Counted from the stretch's first letter, positions 1 to 10,617 are shown. The stretch: 64,000 nt of DNA from Leguminivora glycinivorella (GCF_023078275.1 NC_062973.1:5982926-6046925), one strand, 5' to 3'. Notes: generated from the sequence alone by a model not told the origin. Translations and numbers: made by a program.

Positions 1-82
1 AGGTTTTGCTGATTCTGCAAAAGATCGATAGGCAAATATTTTCAATTTAGCTATTAGGTACGAGTAGAATGTTTTATCTGCC

Positions 83-262
83 ACTAGCTTTTGCCCGCGG
101 CTTCGCTCGCGTTCTAAAGAGACAAAAGGTAGCCTATGCCACTCTCCATCCCTTCAACTATTTCCACTTAAAAAAATCACGTCAATTCGTCGCTCCATTT
201 TGCCGTGAAAGACGGACAAACAAACACACACATACTTTCCCAGTTATAATATTAGTATGGAT
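83..262 (+). repeat. Dispersed short element, family A, copy 1
   Basis: This copy starts ACTAGCTTTTGCCCGCGGC, contains the usual 'GCCTATG..ACTCTCCATCCCTTCAACTA' and 'GACGGACAAACAAACA' sections, and ends ATATTAGTATGGAT. At least six other copies or fragments occur in this window (3559, 10048, 19837 minus, 34997, 52774, 61571). It is a non-coding, SINE-sized dispersed repeat. I see no tRNA-like head and cannot name its class. Short open frames inside it are not genes. Confidence 0.85.
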
Positions 263-429
263 ATAGCAGGAGTCACGTAACTGCTATCTAATGAGAGGTC
301 AAGTTATATTAGATACCGAATCGAATGCGGTTTACGAATAGGAATACTAAGCTGTTTATTACAGAGCTTAAGCCATCCTTAGATGCACTTTTATTAAAAA
401 CAAACCATATTCGTTGGTAATGAAAATTT

Positions 430-697
430 CTGAAAAGCGATGTCTATCTGTCTCGTAACTTTGCTAAATATATAAAAGAAGAAACTAACTGACTGACTGA
501 CATATCAACGCAGAGCCGAAACCGCTGGTCCTAGAGATTCCAAATTTGGCACGTAGGTTCCTTATAATGTGTAGAGGAGCACTAAGAAAGGATTTTTTAA
601 AATTCACATCCTAAAGGGGTGAAATGGGGGTCCAAAGTTCAACGTTTAAATAAGATTTACTCTTAGTACGCGGGCGAAGCCGCGGGAAAAAGCTAGT
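430..697 (-). repeat. Decayed dispersed repeat ending in a family A terminus
   Basis: The last 30 bases are the reverse complement of the family A start (GCGGGCGAAGCCGCGGG then AGCTAGT). The stretch before it ('CATATCAACGCAGAGCCGAAAC', 'GGGGTGAAATGGGGG') resembles the sequence at 44665-44780. It is probably a related element that shares only the end with family A. No coding potential is seen. Confidence 0.55.
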
Positions 698-793
698 TAA
701 CCATAAAGGAACCCAGGACATTTTCTATTCTGTAGGTATACTTATATATGGGAATATATGGATAGAGTATTTCATGTCTTACTCAAGGCCAAA

Positions 794-2235
794 TAGTCAT
801 ACTTGTTATGGAGAATTTTTGGCCAAAAGCTGCACTTTTGGATGGAAGCAAGCCGCTTTGCATGGTGATAGTAGACATCATAGTAAACGATTTTTTCCGA
901 GGATATCGAAATTTCATCCCTTAGGAAGCCGAGCTTAGCGAGGTGTTTTATGAAAATGAAAAAAATTCTATCTTTTTATTGTATCGTCCGATTTTGACAA
1001 AACGTATCTCAAATGAAAGGTATTGATTTGTGTAATTTAAAAAAAAATAAAAAGAAAAACATTTGAAGGAAGAGTAAGAAAAAAATAAAAAAAGGAAATT
1101 TACGTCTCGCGCTGAATAACTTCAAATAATGACAGACAAAATGTACAATGTCGATATACGAGTTTTTTTTAATCGAAGACAGATAAATTTTTAGTTGAAA
1201 ACTGAAGACTGCATCGAAATCAGATTAGCATTTTTTAAGATACAAGTTGCCAAAGTTGGGAAAGATCGCTTTATATGGCCACTTTGAAATTCCTTTGCCA
1301 GAAAGTCAGAAATAATATGTTTATCTGACACAGAAAAATACATAGTAACAGTACACATCAAAATAAAATTAAAAATTCCGAGGATATTTTAATTTCATCC
1401 CTTAGAACGACGAGCGTAGCGAGGTCGGTTACGAAAACCGAAAAAAAATCTCATTTTTTTGTACGTCGTCCGATTTTGACAAAACATGTTTCATTTGAAA
1501 GGTATTGCTTTATGTAACTTAAAAAAAAATATTGAAAAAAATTGGAAAAAAATGTAAGATTTTTAAAAAAAAAACCTTAATTTTCGTATCACACTGAATA
1601 ACCGCAAAAAACGGTAGACACGGTGTATAATTTCGATATATGATTTTTTTAAATTAAAGACAAATAAATGCATGATTATAAACTAAAAACCAAATCAAAA
1701 TCGAATCAGTAGTTTTTAAGATGCAAGTTGTCAAATTTGGCTTAGTTTGTTTATATGGTCGCTTATAAATTCCTTGGCCAGAAAGTCAGAAACATTATAT
1801 TTTTCTTACAGTTAAAAGTATGCATAGTACTTCAGTTTTCAACTACAAATTTATCTGTCTTCGATTAAAAAAAAACTCGTATATCGACATTGTACATTTT
1901 GTCTGTCATTCTTTGAAGTTATTCAGTGCGAGACGTAAATTTACTTTTTTTAATTTTTTTCTTACTTTTCTTTCAAAAATTTTTTTTTGTATTTTTTTTT
2001 AATTAAAAAAATTAATACCTTTCATTTGAGATACGTTTTGTCAAAATCGGACTACACAATAAAAAGATAGAATTTTTTTTAATTTTCATAAAACACCTCG
2101 CTACGCTCGGCTTCCTAAGGGATGAAATTTCGATATCCTCGGAAAAAATCGTTTACTATGATGCCTACTATCACCATGCAAAGCGGCTTGCTTCCATCCA
2201 AAAGTGCAGCTTTTTTTTCATAACTAGTATGACTA
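794..2235. mobile_element. Foldback-like element with three ~430-bp units
   Basis: The outer parts are inverted copies of each other. The left arm at about 794-1210 is matched, reversed, by about 1825-2235 (shared GTCATAC, TGCACTTTTGGATGGAAGCA, CCGATTTTGACAAAACGT-type blocks). Between them, 1378-1800 is a direct, more diverged repeat of 895-1375 (shared 'TTTCATCCCTTAG', 'GAGGT', 'GAAAGGTATTG', 'GGCCAGAAAGTCAGAAA'). The order is therefore unit, unit, inverted unit. No transposase frame is present. I could not fix a target-site duplication. Confidence 0.7.
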
Positions 2236-2970
2236 AAAAGATTAGGGCCGAAGAAGGCAATTTTTCCACTTTTAAATTTATTTTCAAATGTTTATGTTCG
2301 AAGAGAGATACAATATACTTCACCATGTCAGAAATAGCCTTTTGTTCATCTTGCGCTCTGACTGTGGCTGTTTGATAAAGAAAGTTCGCCGGGTAATTTG
2401 GGACCCTGCCAACTTCGTTTGTGGGTTAGTGCTTTTCAGTTCTGTCTGATCTAAGCACTAGGTATGCCTACTAGTACTAAGTGATCAAGTTTTTAATTAA
2501 CCTGCCCTGTTGGCATAGAAAATGATTTTTCTATGCTGTTGGTATGTTTTGGGTCTTTGAAACTTATTTTCAAAGTCCTTGACAATCGGCTTTGCTAAAA
2601 TTTGGTAGGTATACTAATGTAAGAGCAGTAACAACGTTATAATAATGACATAAAACTGATTTGATGAAGGATAAATTGCGTCAAAACTATTATAAAAATT
2701 TTATGACTGAAGGATCTTTAGGTGAAATCATGGACCTACTCCACAGAAAAGAAATGTTTAATTTTTTATTGAATCGCGTAACATGAGAAGAATCATGCCG
2801 TTATGTCATTTTTTTTCTAAACTTATATTTAATGACAAGCCCTTCATAATCAAATATTTAATAAACGGGTGTACTCACGTTATTATATCGCGAATGTGCG
2901 ACATGTTTCAGGCATAGGTGCTCGCGGCTGCTAGACTTCGTCACAGTGTAATAAAGTGTACTATCCTACA
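2236..2970. other. AT-rich stretch without recognised feature
   Basis: No open frame, repeat family or RNA gene could be supported here. It is either intron or upstream sequence of the polymerase gene or intergenic. Confidence 0.5.
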
Positions 2971-3172
2971 GCATGGCCACTCCCGCTCCCCGCTGAAAGT
3001 GCCCCCCATCCCCTCTCGGTTACCTCACAGTTACCGCCTGTCAAAAACGCGAACAGTCGACCTGTCATATTCACTCATACAAGCATAGTACGCGTCCACC
3101 TACACGTGCTTAAGTTGTTTGCTAGGAACGCACCTTTTTCATATATTTGATCGCCAGTGTCCGAGGTGTGAC
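2971..3172 (+). repeat. Dispersed repeat, family B, copy 1
   Basis: The stretch from CATGGCCACTCCCGCTCCCC to GATCGCCAGTGTCCGAGGTG is repeated almost unchanged at 35259-35462. The two copies are on the same strand about 32 kb apart. GC content is above the surroundings. Neither copy holds a long frame, so it is probably an untranslated piece of a mobile element of unknown type. Confidence 0.7.
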
Positions 3173-3558
3173 TCCGTGCACACATAATCGTTAGTCGTTA
3201 AGTCGTTATATTAGTTTCCCAAGTTTTATAAATAAGAGGGTACGCAGGTGCCTAATAGTTTTCGGTAAGTAACGCCCTCCGGTCCGCCCAAGCACTTAAT
3301 AACCAATTTTCGATCGATTTTCTCGCTAGGTTGGTTACCTACTCGTACGAGTAACTTAATTTATTGGCCACTGCCAACGCTTTCCAATTATTATATAAAC
3401 TCTTATACCAAACAAAAAATAACAGTTATAGATATAGAAGAGTCAAGAGACCGTATTTACCACAAAATGTTTTATTTTATTTGTAAAATTATTCCATGGT
3501 TCGTACAAAATGTGATACAACAATCATTCTCTGATCTCTAAATTTTCTATTTGTTTTA

Positions 3559-3808
3559 ACTAGCTTTTGTCCACGGCTTCGCTCGCGTTAAATTCGAAAA
3601 TTGCGGAATGTTCCATACAAATGTCCACCCCCTATTTTAGGGAAGTGGGGGGGGTTAGAAAAAGACAAAAAAGTAGCCTATGTCAGTCTCCATCCCTTCA
3701 ACTATCTCCACATAAAAAATCTCGCTCAATTCATCGCTCCGTTTTACCGTGAAAGACGGACAAACAAGCAGACACACATACTTTCCCATTTGTAATATTA
3801 GTATGGAT
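3559..3808 (+). repeat. Dispersed short element, family A, copy 2
   Basis: It has the same ends as copy 1 (ACTAGCTTTTG to TTAGTATGGAT). It carries about 70 extra bases after the first 40, including a G-rich run GTGGGGGGGGTTAG. No coding content. Confidence 0.85.
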
Positions 3809-3809
3809 A

Positions 3810-4249
3810 TTTGAAACAAATCGTAGATACAATTAAAAAAAGTAGTCCCTACTTAATACTTATACTAAGTTATAAGTACGATCGCCATTTCACATCTTCT
3901 TTTATGTTTTGTAGTTGCGACAAAATCCTTTTGTTTAAAACTTCACTTCCAAACTAGTTATTATTTACTGACGTCGTTATCCCTTAACTATTCAATATAT
4001 TTCACAGTCGAAATGCAATGTAGTATGTTGTCGACTAATGAGTCTAATGGCCCCCAGATTAGCCTAATTGCCTAATATGTTTGTATGGAAAATGACTGCC
4101 GCAAAACATTAATAACAAACGCGATTTTCGTAAACGTGGTTCGCGTTGCAAGTGCGTCTTCGAAAAATAAAGTGACTGTTCTTAGCACCGTCGCATACAA
4201 ACATTTACGAATGAGAGGTCACTTTTCACTGCGTCCGACTGATATAAGT
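3810..4249. other. Unassigned AT-rich sequence
   Basis: No supported gene, RNA or repeat boundary was found. Confidence 0.4.
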
Positions 4250-4668
4250 ATTTTTCCCCTCACTACCTCGGAAACACGTGTTTAATCCTTAAATACCAGC
4301 GGGTAAAAACGCATTTTATCCACTAGTGGGTAAAGTAATTGGCCCTTAAATGTAGTAAAATTAACTGCTTTAAAATTTATAAAAGTAGGTGAATCTAGTA
4401 ATGAAGATGATTTATCACCTGTGGAACTACTGGAAGCAGTGATAAACGCATGTTTTGTGTTGTAGTTTCCTCGCTATAATGAGGGGTAAAGTTTCGTGTT
4501 ACACATGGGTGCAAATGTATTTTACTTCTCGTGTATTTAAAAAGTTCAGGATTCTATTCTCGCTTCGCTCGTGGTTCAACTATAGTATCCTTCCATTTGC
4601 TCGTTTTTCAATTCCACACTCGGCGTTAAAATACAGCTTTGCCTCCTTGTATAACAAATAACTATTGT
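4250..4668 (+). repeat. Dispersed repeat, family C, copy 1
   Basis: About 420 bp running from TTTTTCCCCTCACTA to CTTGTATAACAAATAACTATT is repeated on the same strand at 59268-59692. Both copies contain 'GCGGGTAAAAACGCATTTTATCC' and 'CTTCGCTCGTGGTTCAACTATAG' segments. No frame is conserved between copies, so it is non-coding. Confidence 0.75.
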
Positions 4669-4727
4669 TTATGACTTGGGAGTCTTGTCTATAACGTAAA
4701 CGTTTCGGTAAGCCTCATTTTGAACAG

Positions 4728-5008
4728 AAGCGCTGGTAAGAGCGTGCAACTTTCAATCCGGAGGTCGCGGGTTCGAACCCCGGCCCGTACCGCGAAATGT
4801 TATTTGATATCCGACACTCACTTTTCGGTGAAGGAAAACATTGTGAGGAAATCGGATTAATCCCAACAAGGCCTAGTTACCCTTTGGGTCGGAAGGTCAG
4901 ATGGCAGTCGCTTTCGTAAAATTGGTGCCTACGCCAAATCATGGGATCAGTATTCAAAGCGGACCCCATGCTCGCATGAGCCGTGGTGAATTCCGGTTGA
5001 TGATGGTG
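4728..5008 (+). mobile_element. tRNA-derived SINE (type 2), plus copy
   Basis: The head carries RNA polymerase III box-like sequences: GCGCTGGTAAGAGCGTGC (A-box region) and GGGTTCGAACCCCGGC (B box). The body with 'TTTTCGGTGAAGGAAAACATTGTGAGG', 'GTCAGATGGCAGTCGC' and 'GAGCCGTGG' matches a SINE body seen widely in Lepidoptera. The tail ends in GATGATGGTGAA. A minus-strand copy lies at 37853-38083. It is not a functional tRNA gene because the acceptor and D-arm pairing is poor. Confidence 0.8.
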
Positions 5009-5764
5009 AAGCCTCATTTTGAATAGGATTTTGAACAGCGCGCCAAATAGGACTTTTTGAAAACACAGCTTATGTAAACAAATTAAAACGAAAATGTTTT
5101 CCAAGGGGTTCTTAACGGCCGTGAAAGCGGTTCGGTTTCGATAATAATAAATATACAATGAATTTCTCTTCAAACGGAATGTTGTTGTGCAAAACAAACG
5201 CTGTTTATCGAAATACCTAACACAACACCAAATGCAAGAAAACTAAAAGTTATCCCAACGTAGCCATGCAAATGTGCTTTAGATTAAGGCTTCAGAGTTT
5301 TTGCGGGTCTGGTTTAGCATTTTAAATGGATCTCGTAGTTTTAAAGCTTTTTGCAAGTTCTTTGCTAAGCCTGATGCGAATCTAGCGACGTTGCCTGTTG
5401 GTCACCACAATTTCTGTAGCTACCATATAAAAAACTCAACTTTAACTTTCACTGCATCATTTATTTCATATGAAAAGTAAAAAATACACTTTAATCCGCC
5501 TACATATTTTTCTCCATTTTTCTTTCTTCTATCTTCTATTGTTTTTCAACCATAAACAAGTTATAGACTTTTTACCTTAAAGTTTCACATACAAAAAGTT
5601 TTAATACAAATTAAACTTGTGTTCTGTTCTGAACATTGCCGACAGCAAGTATCTGTCAAGATTAGTATAAGAGCTATCTGAACTCTGGTTACGGTACGGG
5701 GGTAATTTCGGCGAGTAGACAATAAGAAAATTGTTCGTGCTTCGTATTGTATAGTATTTATCAA
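5009..5764. other. Unassigned AT-rich sequence
   Basis: No supported gene or clear repeat end. Short frames on the minus strand here (for example 4877-5197) overlap the SINE or low-complexity sequence and show no recognisable protein. Confidence 0.4.
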
Positions 5765-6065
5765 GAACGAATTTAATACGGGACTGACAAAGCCCATACA
5801 AAAAAAGTCCACCTGAAATTTATGGGCTTTTTAGGTCTAAAACTAGATGGCGCTGTTTCGTAGCCTGGAAGTGGCCAAAATCATATTTACCCAAATATTT
5901 TTGCGTGTTTTAATTTTTTTATAAGAACAAATGACATATTTCTTTATTTTAATCTCATGATATCACGTCAATACACATTTTGAAGTAAATATAAATGTGT
6001 AGTTATGATAGTATTTAATAGGTGGCGCTAAAAAAATTAGGTACGAGGTATTCTTAGTATGGAAT
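5765..6065 (+). repeat. Dispersed repeat, family D, copy 1
   Basis: It contains 'GGACTGACAAAGCCCATACA', 'AAACTAGATGGCGCT', 'CAAATATTTTTGCGTGTTT' and 'AATAGGTGGCGCTAAAAAA'. The same order is found at 33012-33325, inside a TIR element, and partly reversed at 31211-31365. Non-coding. Confidence 0.7.
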
Positions 6066-6639
6066 GGAAACTGTAAATCATGTATAAATTATCGTTGGTA
6101 TTTATTTTTTCTATAGTTCTTCTAAACTACTTATATGCCACGGAGGGTAAACGATTTGGCCTCTTGACTGTGCAGCCTGACATATTTGAGTAAAGTGCTT
6201 GTAACATGCAAACAGGTAAAATACGAGTTCCTTAAGTTCCTTTATTGCTATTTTGGAAACGGAACCCCTAAAATGCGGTTCATAGCCAACTCATTGTATT
6301 CCACTTCCCAGTAAACAACCGCTAAGCTTTGTGTTAACATCAAAAGAATCTAGCAGATCCAATTAATTATAAAGCTATTGAAATTCTTTTGTTTTGCTGA
6401 TTGGCCGCTTTCGCGGAGGCGTGGACAGAATATGATATTGAGAGGGGAATGCCCCGCTTCTCCATATAATTGTAGCCTGACAGGCTGGCACTGATTTAAA
6501 CTTTCACGATTTTTACACATATTTAAAATTGCAAACGGGACTTAATCGCGTATTACTATGTTTTAAACACTAACATGCAATTTTAAATAATCGTAGCCTG
6601 TATTTTCCTTCTTTTATTTTGACATTATTGAAAAAGTCT

Positions 6640-6726
6640 TTCCCTTTCACGGAAGCCATTGGATATTCCGGACCTTTGGGAAGCGTCCGCGGAGCTGAAG
6701 CCAACAATTTTGATACTTTAATAAAG
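6640..6726 (+). CDS. Possible upstream exon of the theta polymerase gene (weak)
   Basis: This open stretch ends in AAAG followed by the donor GTAGTT, in phase 0. That is the phase needed to join the next exon, which begins in phase 0 at 6902. It follows a pyrimidine-rich stretch and an AG. The translation (start SFPFTEAIGYSG, end NNFDTLIK) shows no convincing similarity to the segment expected before motif B in POLQ. It may be intron sequence that happens to be open. Confidence 0.2.
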
Positions 6727-6901
6727 GTAGTTTATTTTCTTTTTCATGTTTGTTTTCATTATATTGGTGTAATTTTTTTTATTAAATTTACAGTGATTAT
6801 TTTTATAAAATTTACAGTCATAGAATTGAAAAAGCTTGGTTTTAGCGCCAAATGACTAACTGCTTTAGTTCTTCTGTTTATTTTTTTTCTGTTTTGTTCA
6901 G

Positions 6902-7166
6902 GTGGATGACGACCTCCGTCAAAAAGCCAAACAGCTCTGCTACGGCATCATCTACGGCATGGGAAACAAAACACTCTCGCAAACGCTAGACGTGAGCGAG
7001 ATGGAAGCTGCCGTCTTCATGGACTCCTTCCACAAAACTTATCCGGCTATTAAGGTGTATACGCAGAGAGTTGTGGAAGACTGTAAGAGGAATGGATACA
7101 TTGAGACGCTTAAAAAGAGGAGGAGATACCTGCCTGATATTAATAGTGGAGTGGCTTCTAAGAGAA
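6902..7166 (+). CDS. mus308: DNA polymerase theta, exon with motif B (O-helix)
   Basis: POLQ is the error-prone family-A polymerase of microhomology-mediated end joining in the nucleus. This exon encodes 88 full codons. It starts VDDDLRQKAKQLCYGIIYGMG (motif B/O-helix; the conserved Arg, Lys and Tyr that bind the incoming nucleotide and template are visible) and runs through the fingers to RRRYLPDI. The acceptor is TTTTGTTCAG before GTGGAT; the donor is GTAAGT at 7167, phase 1. It joins the exon at 8940 to give AGT (Ser) at the junction, reading on into AERQAINTTIQGSAADI as in the family. POLN is a less likely match because IIYGMG and RRRYLP favour POLQ. Exons for the helicase-like and central regions are not in view. 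Confidence 0.92.
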
Positions 7167-7442
7167 GTAAGTCTTAGTTAATTTTCAGTGAGGTCCAACA
7201 GGTCTCCATTGCAGTTCAGGGTGGTAATGCAGCGGGAATAACGGGGACTTTTGAGCCAGGTACGGTCCAGGGAGGAATATTTTAGTTTTAGTAACGTTTA
7301 TGACCTGATTTGTATTAGTCACCCATTCGACATGTAACATTACATAATGTAACATACTTTGACGAAGCCTGCGCTGTGGATGTATTTTCAGTTGAGTTAT
7401 ACTGACTACACTACGGAGAAACCAAAAATGTAGGTACATATT

Positions 7443-7641
7443 TGGAAGCGGCTGGCTTCATAGACTCATTCCACAAAACTTATCCTGATATAAAGGTGTA
7501 TTGTATACCTACCCAGAGGGTTGTGAAAAACTGTAGGAGGAATGGATACAGTGAGATGCTTAAGAAGTGGAGGAGATACCTGCCTGATATTATAAGCGGA
7601 GTGGCTTCTAAGAGAAGTAAGTCTTAATTCATTTTCAGTTA
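7443..7641 (+). pseudogene. Decayed tandem copy of the motif B exon, copy 2
   Basis: It repeats 7009 to about 7200, that is the second half of the exon plus its donor and the start of the intron. The frame reads EAAGFIDSFHKTYPDIKVY, then an insertion (CIPT), then QRVVKNC and RRYLPDI, ending in the same GTAAGT donor sequence. It lacks the motif B half and has changed residues such as KKW for KKR, so it cannot supply the catalytic helix. It lies inside the last intron and is probably not spliced in. Confidence 0.85.
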
Positions 7642-7699
7642 AAGTTATCAGCTATTCCGACTAGGACGAAGGTTCAAATTTATTTTTCTGACAACTAAA

Positions 7700-7815
7700 C
7701 CCAGTAAGTTATAGAAGACTGTATTAGGAGTTAGGAGGAATGGGTACATTGAGACACTCATGAAGCGGAGGTGATATTTGTTGATATTAATAGCGGTCCG
7801 GCTTCTAAGAGTACT
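7700..7815 (+). pseudogene. Third, more decayed copy of the motif B exon end
   Basis: The sequence 'GAAGACTGTATTAGGAG..GGAGGAATGGGTACATTGAGACACT' and 'GTTGATATTAATAGCGG..GGCTTCTAAGAG' follows 7077-7165 but has small indels and an in-frame stop (TGA in the RRRY region). The gradient of decay from copy 2 to copy 3 suggests repeated duplication or continuing drift. Confidence 0.75.
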
Positions 7816-8046
7816 TAAATTAAAAGCACGTGGTTTTCAGTTTGTAATATGATTAGCTCCATATGTTTTCAACTTAATCATTTATTTCGGTTGCTAAGTT
7901 TACTGGGTGTCTCTAAAACTAATGCCACAAAAAAGGGTGATAGATCTCATTAGCTATCACATTAAGCGAATTTATTGAAAATTTATTTAATTCTATAACA
8001 AATTTAGGAGCATATGAAAGGTTAACGTGGTTTTAATACGTTCGTG

Positions 8047-8102
8047 TTCTGCCTACCCCTTTATGGGATACAGGCGTGATTGTATGTATGTGTATGTATG
8101 TA
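8047..8102 (+). repeat. Fragment of SINE family E (3' end with TGTA tail)
   Basis: It reads TCTGCCTACCCCTTTATGGG then CAGGCGTGATTGTATGTATG. This is the 3' end of the same element found on the minus strand at 27633-27880. Confidence 0.75.
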
Positions 8103-8939
8103 ATACGTTCAGGACTAAGCGCGTGCTACGAGCTACGAACGTAGGAGATAACATGGGTATGTCGCGGCGCCTCGACTATCGGGTCACTGGCACTGAATGT
8201 GTTTAACGCAAAACGTTTGACAGTGACACACCCCATTTTACATCAGAAAATCTTATGGCCATACATTGTGCCCTTATAAACTTAGCGCTGCAATTGTATT
8301 GTCATTTTTTCTACATCCGTCGTATTTAGTTATTAGTTAATTAGACCACGGCGAAGGCAAAAGTGTATAAGTATTGAGTTTTTATAACATGCTAATATAA
8401 TGATAATGATACTTTCAGGATTTATTCAACGTTTTTAATTTCAAGCTTATACTCATGTTGCGTTAAATATACATCAAGGTTGGAAACCTGGATGTTTCTT
8501 TTTCATTATCTGTGTTACCATGGCAGGCCTGAACTTATTACGTCACGTTTATGAATAATGACTGCTACACAGCAGTTAGAAATATCATATATTAGAAAAT
8601 AGAAAAAAAATATTCGTAAAAAGAATGTTTAATGTTGTTATTTTATCCAGAATACTGCGATGTAACATTGTACACAAGCCGCAAACTGTTTAGCAATACT
8701 CTGCACCTTTACAAGTCGTCTGTTTCATTTTTTTATGCGATAGGAGGCAAAGGAGCAGACACGGCGACCTGATGGTAAGCGATCACTGCCGCCCAATACA
8801 CGAAACACCAGAAGTTAGGTTACCGGCCTTTATGATGGGTGTACGCTCTTTTCTTGAAGGTCGTATCGGTTCTAAAAACCCCATGCGACAGTTTCCAATC
8901 AGCAAAACATCCAAAAACAATAAAATCCCTTGTCACCAG

Positions 8940-9229
8940 GTGCGGCCGAGCGCCAAGCGATCAACACCACCATCCAAGGATCAGCGGCAGACATCGCCAA
9001 ATCCGCCATGTGTGCCATCGACACAAGAACATCCACGCACACACATAAACCTCGCCTCATACTACAAATGCACGACGAACTTATATACGAAGTGCCTGAG
9101 ACTAGTAAAGCTTGGTTTGAAAAGGTTCTTAAAGAGGTTATGGAGAATAGTGTGACGCTAAGAGTACCGCTGCCTGTTAAAGTGAAGAGTGGTTACACTT
9201 GGGGTACATTGGAAGAAATTAAAGTATGA
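8940..9229 (+). CDS. mus308: DNA polymerase theta, last exon with motif C
   Basis: It opens AAERQAINTTIQGSAADIAK, followed by RLILQMHDELIYEVPE. The HDE of motif C carries a catalytic palm acidic residue and is intact. It ends GYTWGTLEEIKV and stop TGA at 9227-9229, matching the family's usual C-terminus ('..G.SWG.L..'). The stretch between GSAAD and motif C (about 23 residues, TRTSTHTHKPRL) is shorter than the insert of vertebrate POLQ. With the previous exon it gives 184 residues of polymerase palm and fingers. Base composition is higher in GC than the flanks. A tandem partial copy follows 11 bases after the stop. Confidence 0.92.
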
Positions 9230-9239
9230 TAGTCGCAGT

Positions 9240-9479
9240 CAAATCCTTCATGTGTGCCATCGACTAAACAAGATCCACGCACACACACAAACCTCGCATC
9301 ATACTGCAAATGCACGACGAACTCATATACGAAGTGCCTGAGTCTAGTGAACTTTGGTTTGAAAAGGTTTTGAAAGAGATTATGGAGAATAGTGTGACGC
9401 TACTCTTAGCGTCCTACCGCTGCCTGTTAACGTGAAGAGTGGTTACACTTGGGGCACTTTGGATGAAATTAAATTATAA
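9240..9479 (+). pseudogene. Tandem decayed copy of the polymerase last exon
   Basis: It repeats 8999-9229 with about 240-bp spacing. It begins AAATCCTTCATGTGTGCCATCGAC and keeps ILQMHDELIYEVPESSELWF and the C-terminal TWGTLDEIKL. It has a stop (TAA) after CAID and an 11-base insertion (about 9400-9412) that breaks the frame. It starts after the GSAAD motif, so it is not a usable alternative last exon. Confidence 0.88.
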
Positions 9480-10047
9480 ACAGCGATGAGACTTATAGAA
9501 GTGAATTCCATGTGGATTTGAATATTATACAGGCTTTATAGCAATTTATACTGATGGTAAAATAGAAGAAGTCCTTCAAAAACTATGTCTTATGCTTGTA
9601 ATGCTACGAATGCGCAACGAAATCGAAGGCAAAGTCTTAGAGAAGAGATAAAGTGACAGAGATCTTTGTCATAGTTGTATGTAAAGATAACTAGTACTAA
9701 AGAAATTTTTGAATGTAAACAATCAAGAATAGTGTTGAAATGTGATATATTTATTAGTCGCAGTTTGGTCGCCTTAACCTTCAGGTGAGTGACATTTTCG
9801 TCATCTAAGTGACTTGCTGCGTATAATAGTGCTTAATAGAGCGATATTTACTATTGATTTTGTCTATAAATTTATGCATTAATGATGTAAGTTGGTGGCT
9901 GTTTTCATTATACCCCGACCCTAAAGTTCGTCTCAATTCGTGGAAAGTAGTGAGGTACCGTTATCGGGAATTTTCTTAGGTAGAAAGTAAAAATATATTC
10001 AAATTGACGGAAAATAAGGAAATTTAAATTTTTCTATAGTATAAAGT
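9480..10047. other. 3' flank of the polymerase gene
   Basis: No coding frame was found. No clear canonical AATAAA close to the stop was recognised, so the 3' end of the transcript cannot be set. Confidence 0.4.
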
Positions 10048-10227
10048 ACTAGCTTTTGCCCGCGGCTTTGCTCGAGTAAGAAAGACACAAAAAGTAGCCT
10101 ATGTCACTCTCCATCCCTTCAATTATCTCCACTTAAAAAAACACTTCAATTCGTCGCTCCGTTTGGCCCTGAAACACGGACAAACAAACAGACACACACA
10201 CTTTCCCATTAATAATATTAGTATGGA
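10048..10227 (+). repeat. Dispersed short element, family A, copy 3
   Basis: It is full length from ACTAGCTTTTGCCCGCGGC to TTAGTATGGA, with a few changes such as CTTTGCTCGAG in place of CTTCGCTCGCG. Confidence 0.85.
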
Positions 10228-10248
10228 CTTAAGAGACTCTCGCTAGGT

Positions 10249-10380
10249 GGCTGGATCAAGGGCCAGATGCAGAAGGCGGTGATCTTGGACACGGCGCGGA
10301 TAGTCCGACGGTTCCTCTCTCTGCAGCCCTAACCACCGGCAGCTTGGGCCCTGCCCCGCTGCTGGCGACACCCTAGGTTA
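10249..10380 (+). mobile_element. 3' remnant of a non-LTR retrotransposon
   Basis: A short frame reads GWIKGQMQKAVILDTARIVR then RFLSLQP and stop at 10330-10332, followed by 'ACCACCGGCAGCTTGGGCCCTGCCCC'. This C-terminal ending and GC-rich 3' UTR are typical of a lepidopteran LINE family; the clade is not certain. Only the last 27 codons remain, so it is a dead 5'-truncated copy. Confidence 0.6.
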
Positions 10381-10617
10381 GGTTTTTTATAATGTGTTTA
10401 TATGTTTTTTATATTGTTTTGTATGTGTTTTTGTATTTTACTTTTATATTCATATTATAAACAGCCTAGCCTAAGAAAGAAAATAAATACTGAGATTAGT
10501 ATGGATAAGTATACTTATTTCAAACTACTACTATACATACTTATTTCAAAAACCTTCAACACTAAACTTCCATGTCTCTTAATTCTGCGATAATATCCCT
10601 TGGTAAATTAACAAACA

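Larger units (their letters stand above)
7167..8939 (+). other. mus308: Last intron of the theta polymerase gene
   Basis: It is bounded by GTAAGT at 7167 and CTTGTCACCAG at 8939. It holds two decayed copies of the preceding exon (7443-7641, 7700-7815), a SINE-tail fragment at 8047-8102, and a fragment at 8735-8860 with the repeat phrase 'CGACCTGATGGTAAGCGATC'. The rest, including 8110-8730, is AT-rich and unassigned. Confidence 0.8.

Noticed and set aside
4737..4795. A tRNA gene
   Set aside because: The B box is good but the D arm and acceptor stem do not pair and a SINE body follows.
8772..9155. A 127-codon frame overlapping the POLQ last exon
   Set aside because: It runs through repeat sequence and then reads the POLQ exon in the wrong frame; the phase-matched frame with motif C is the real one.
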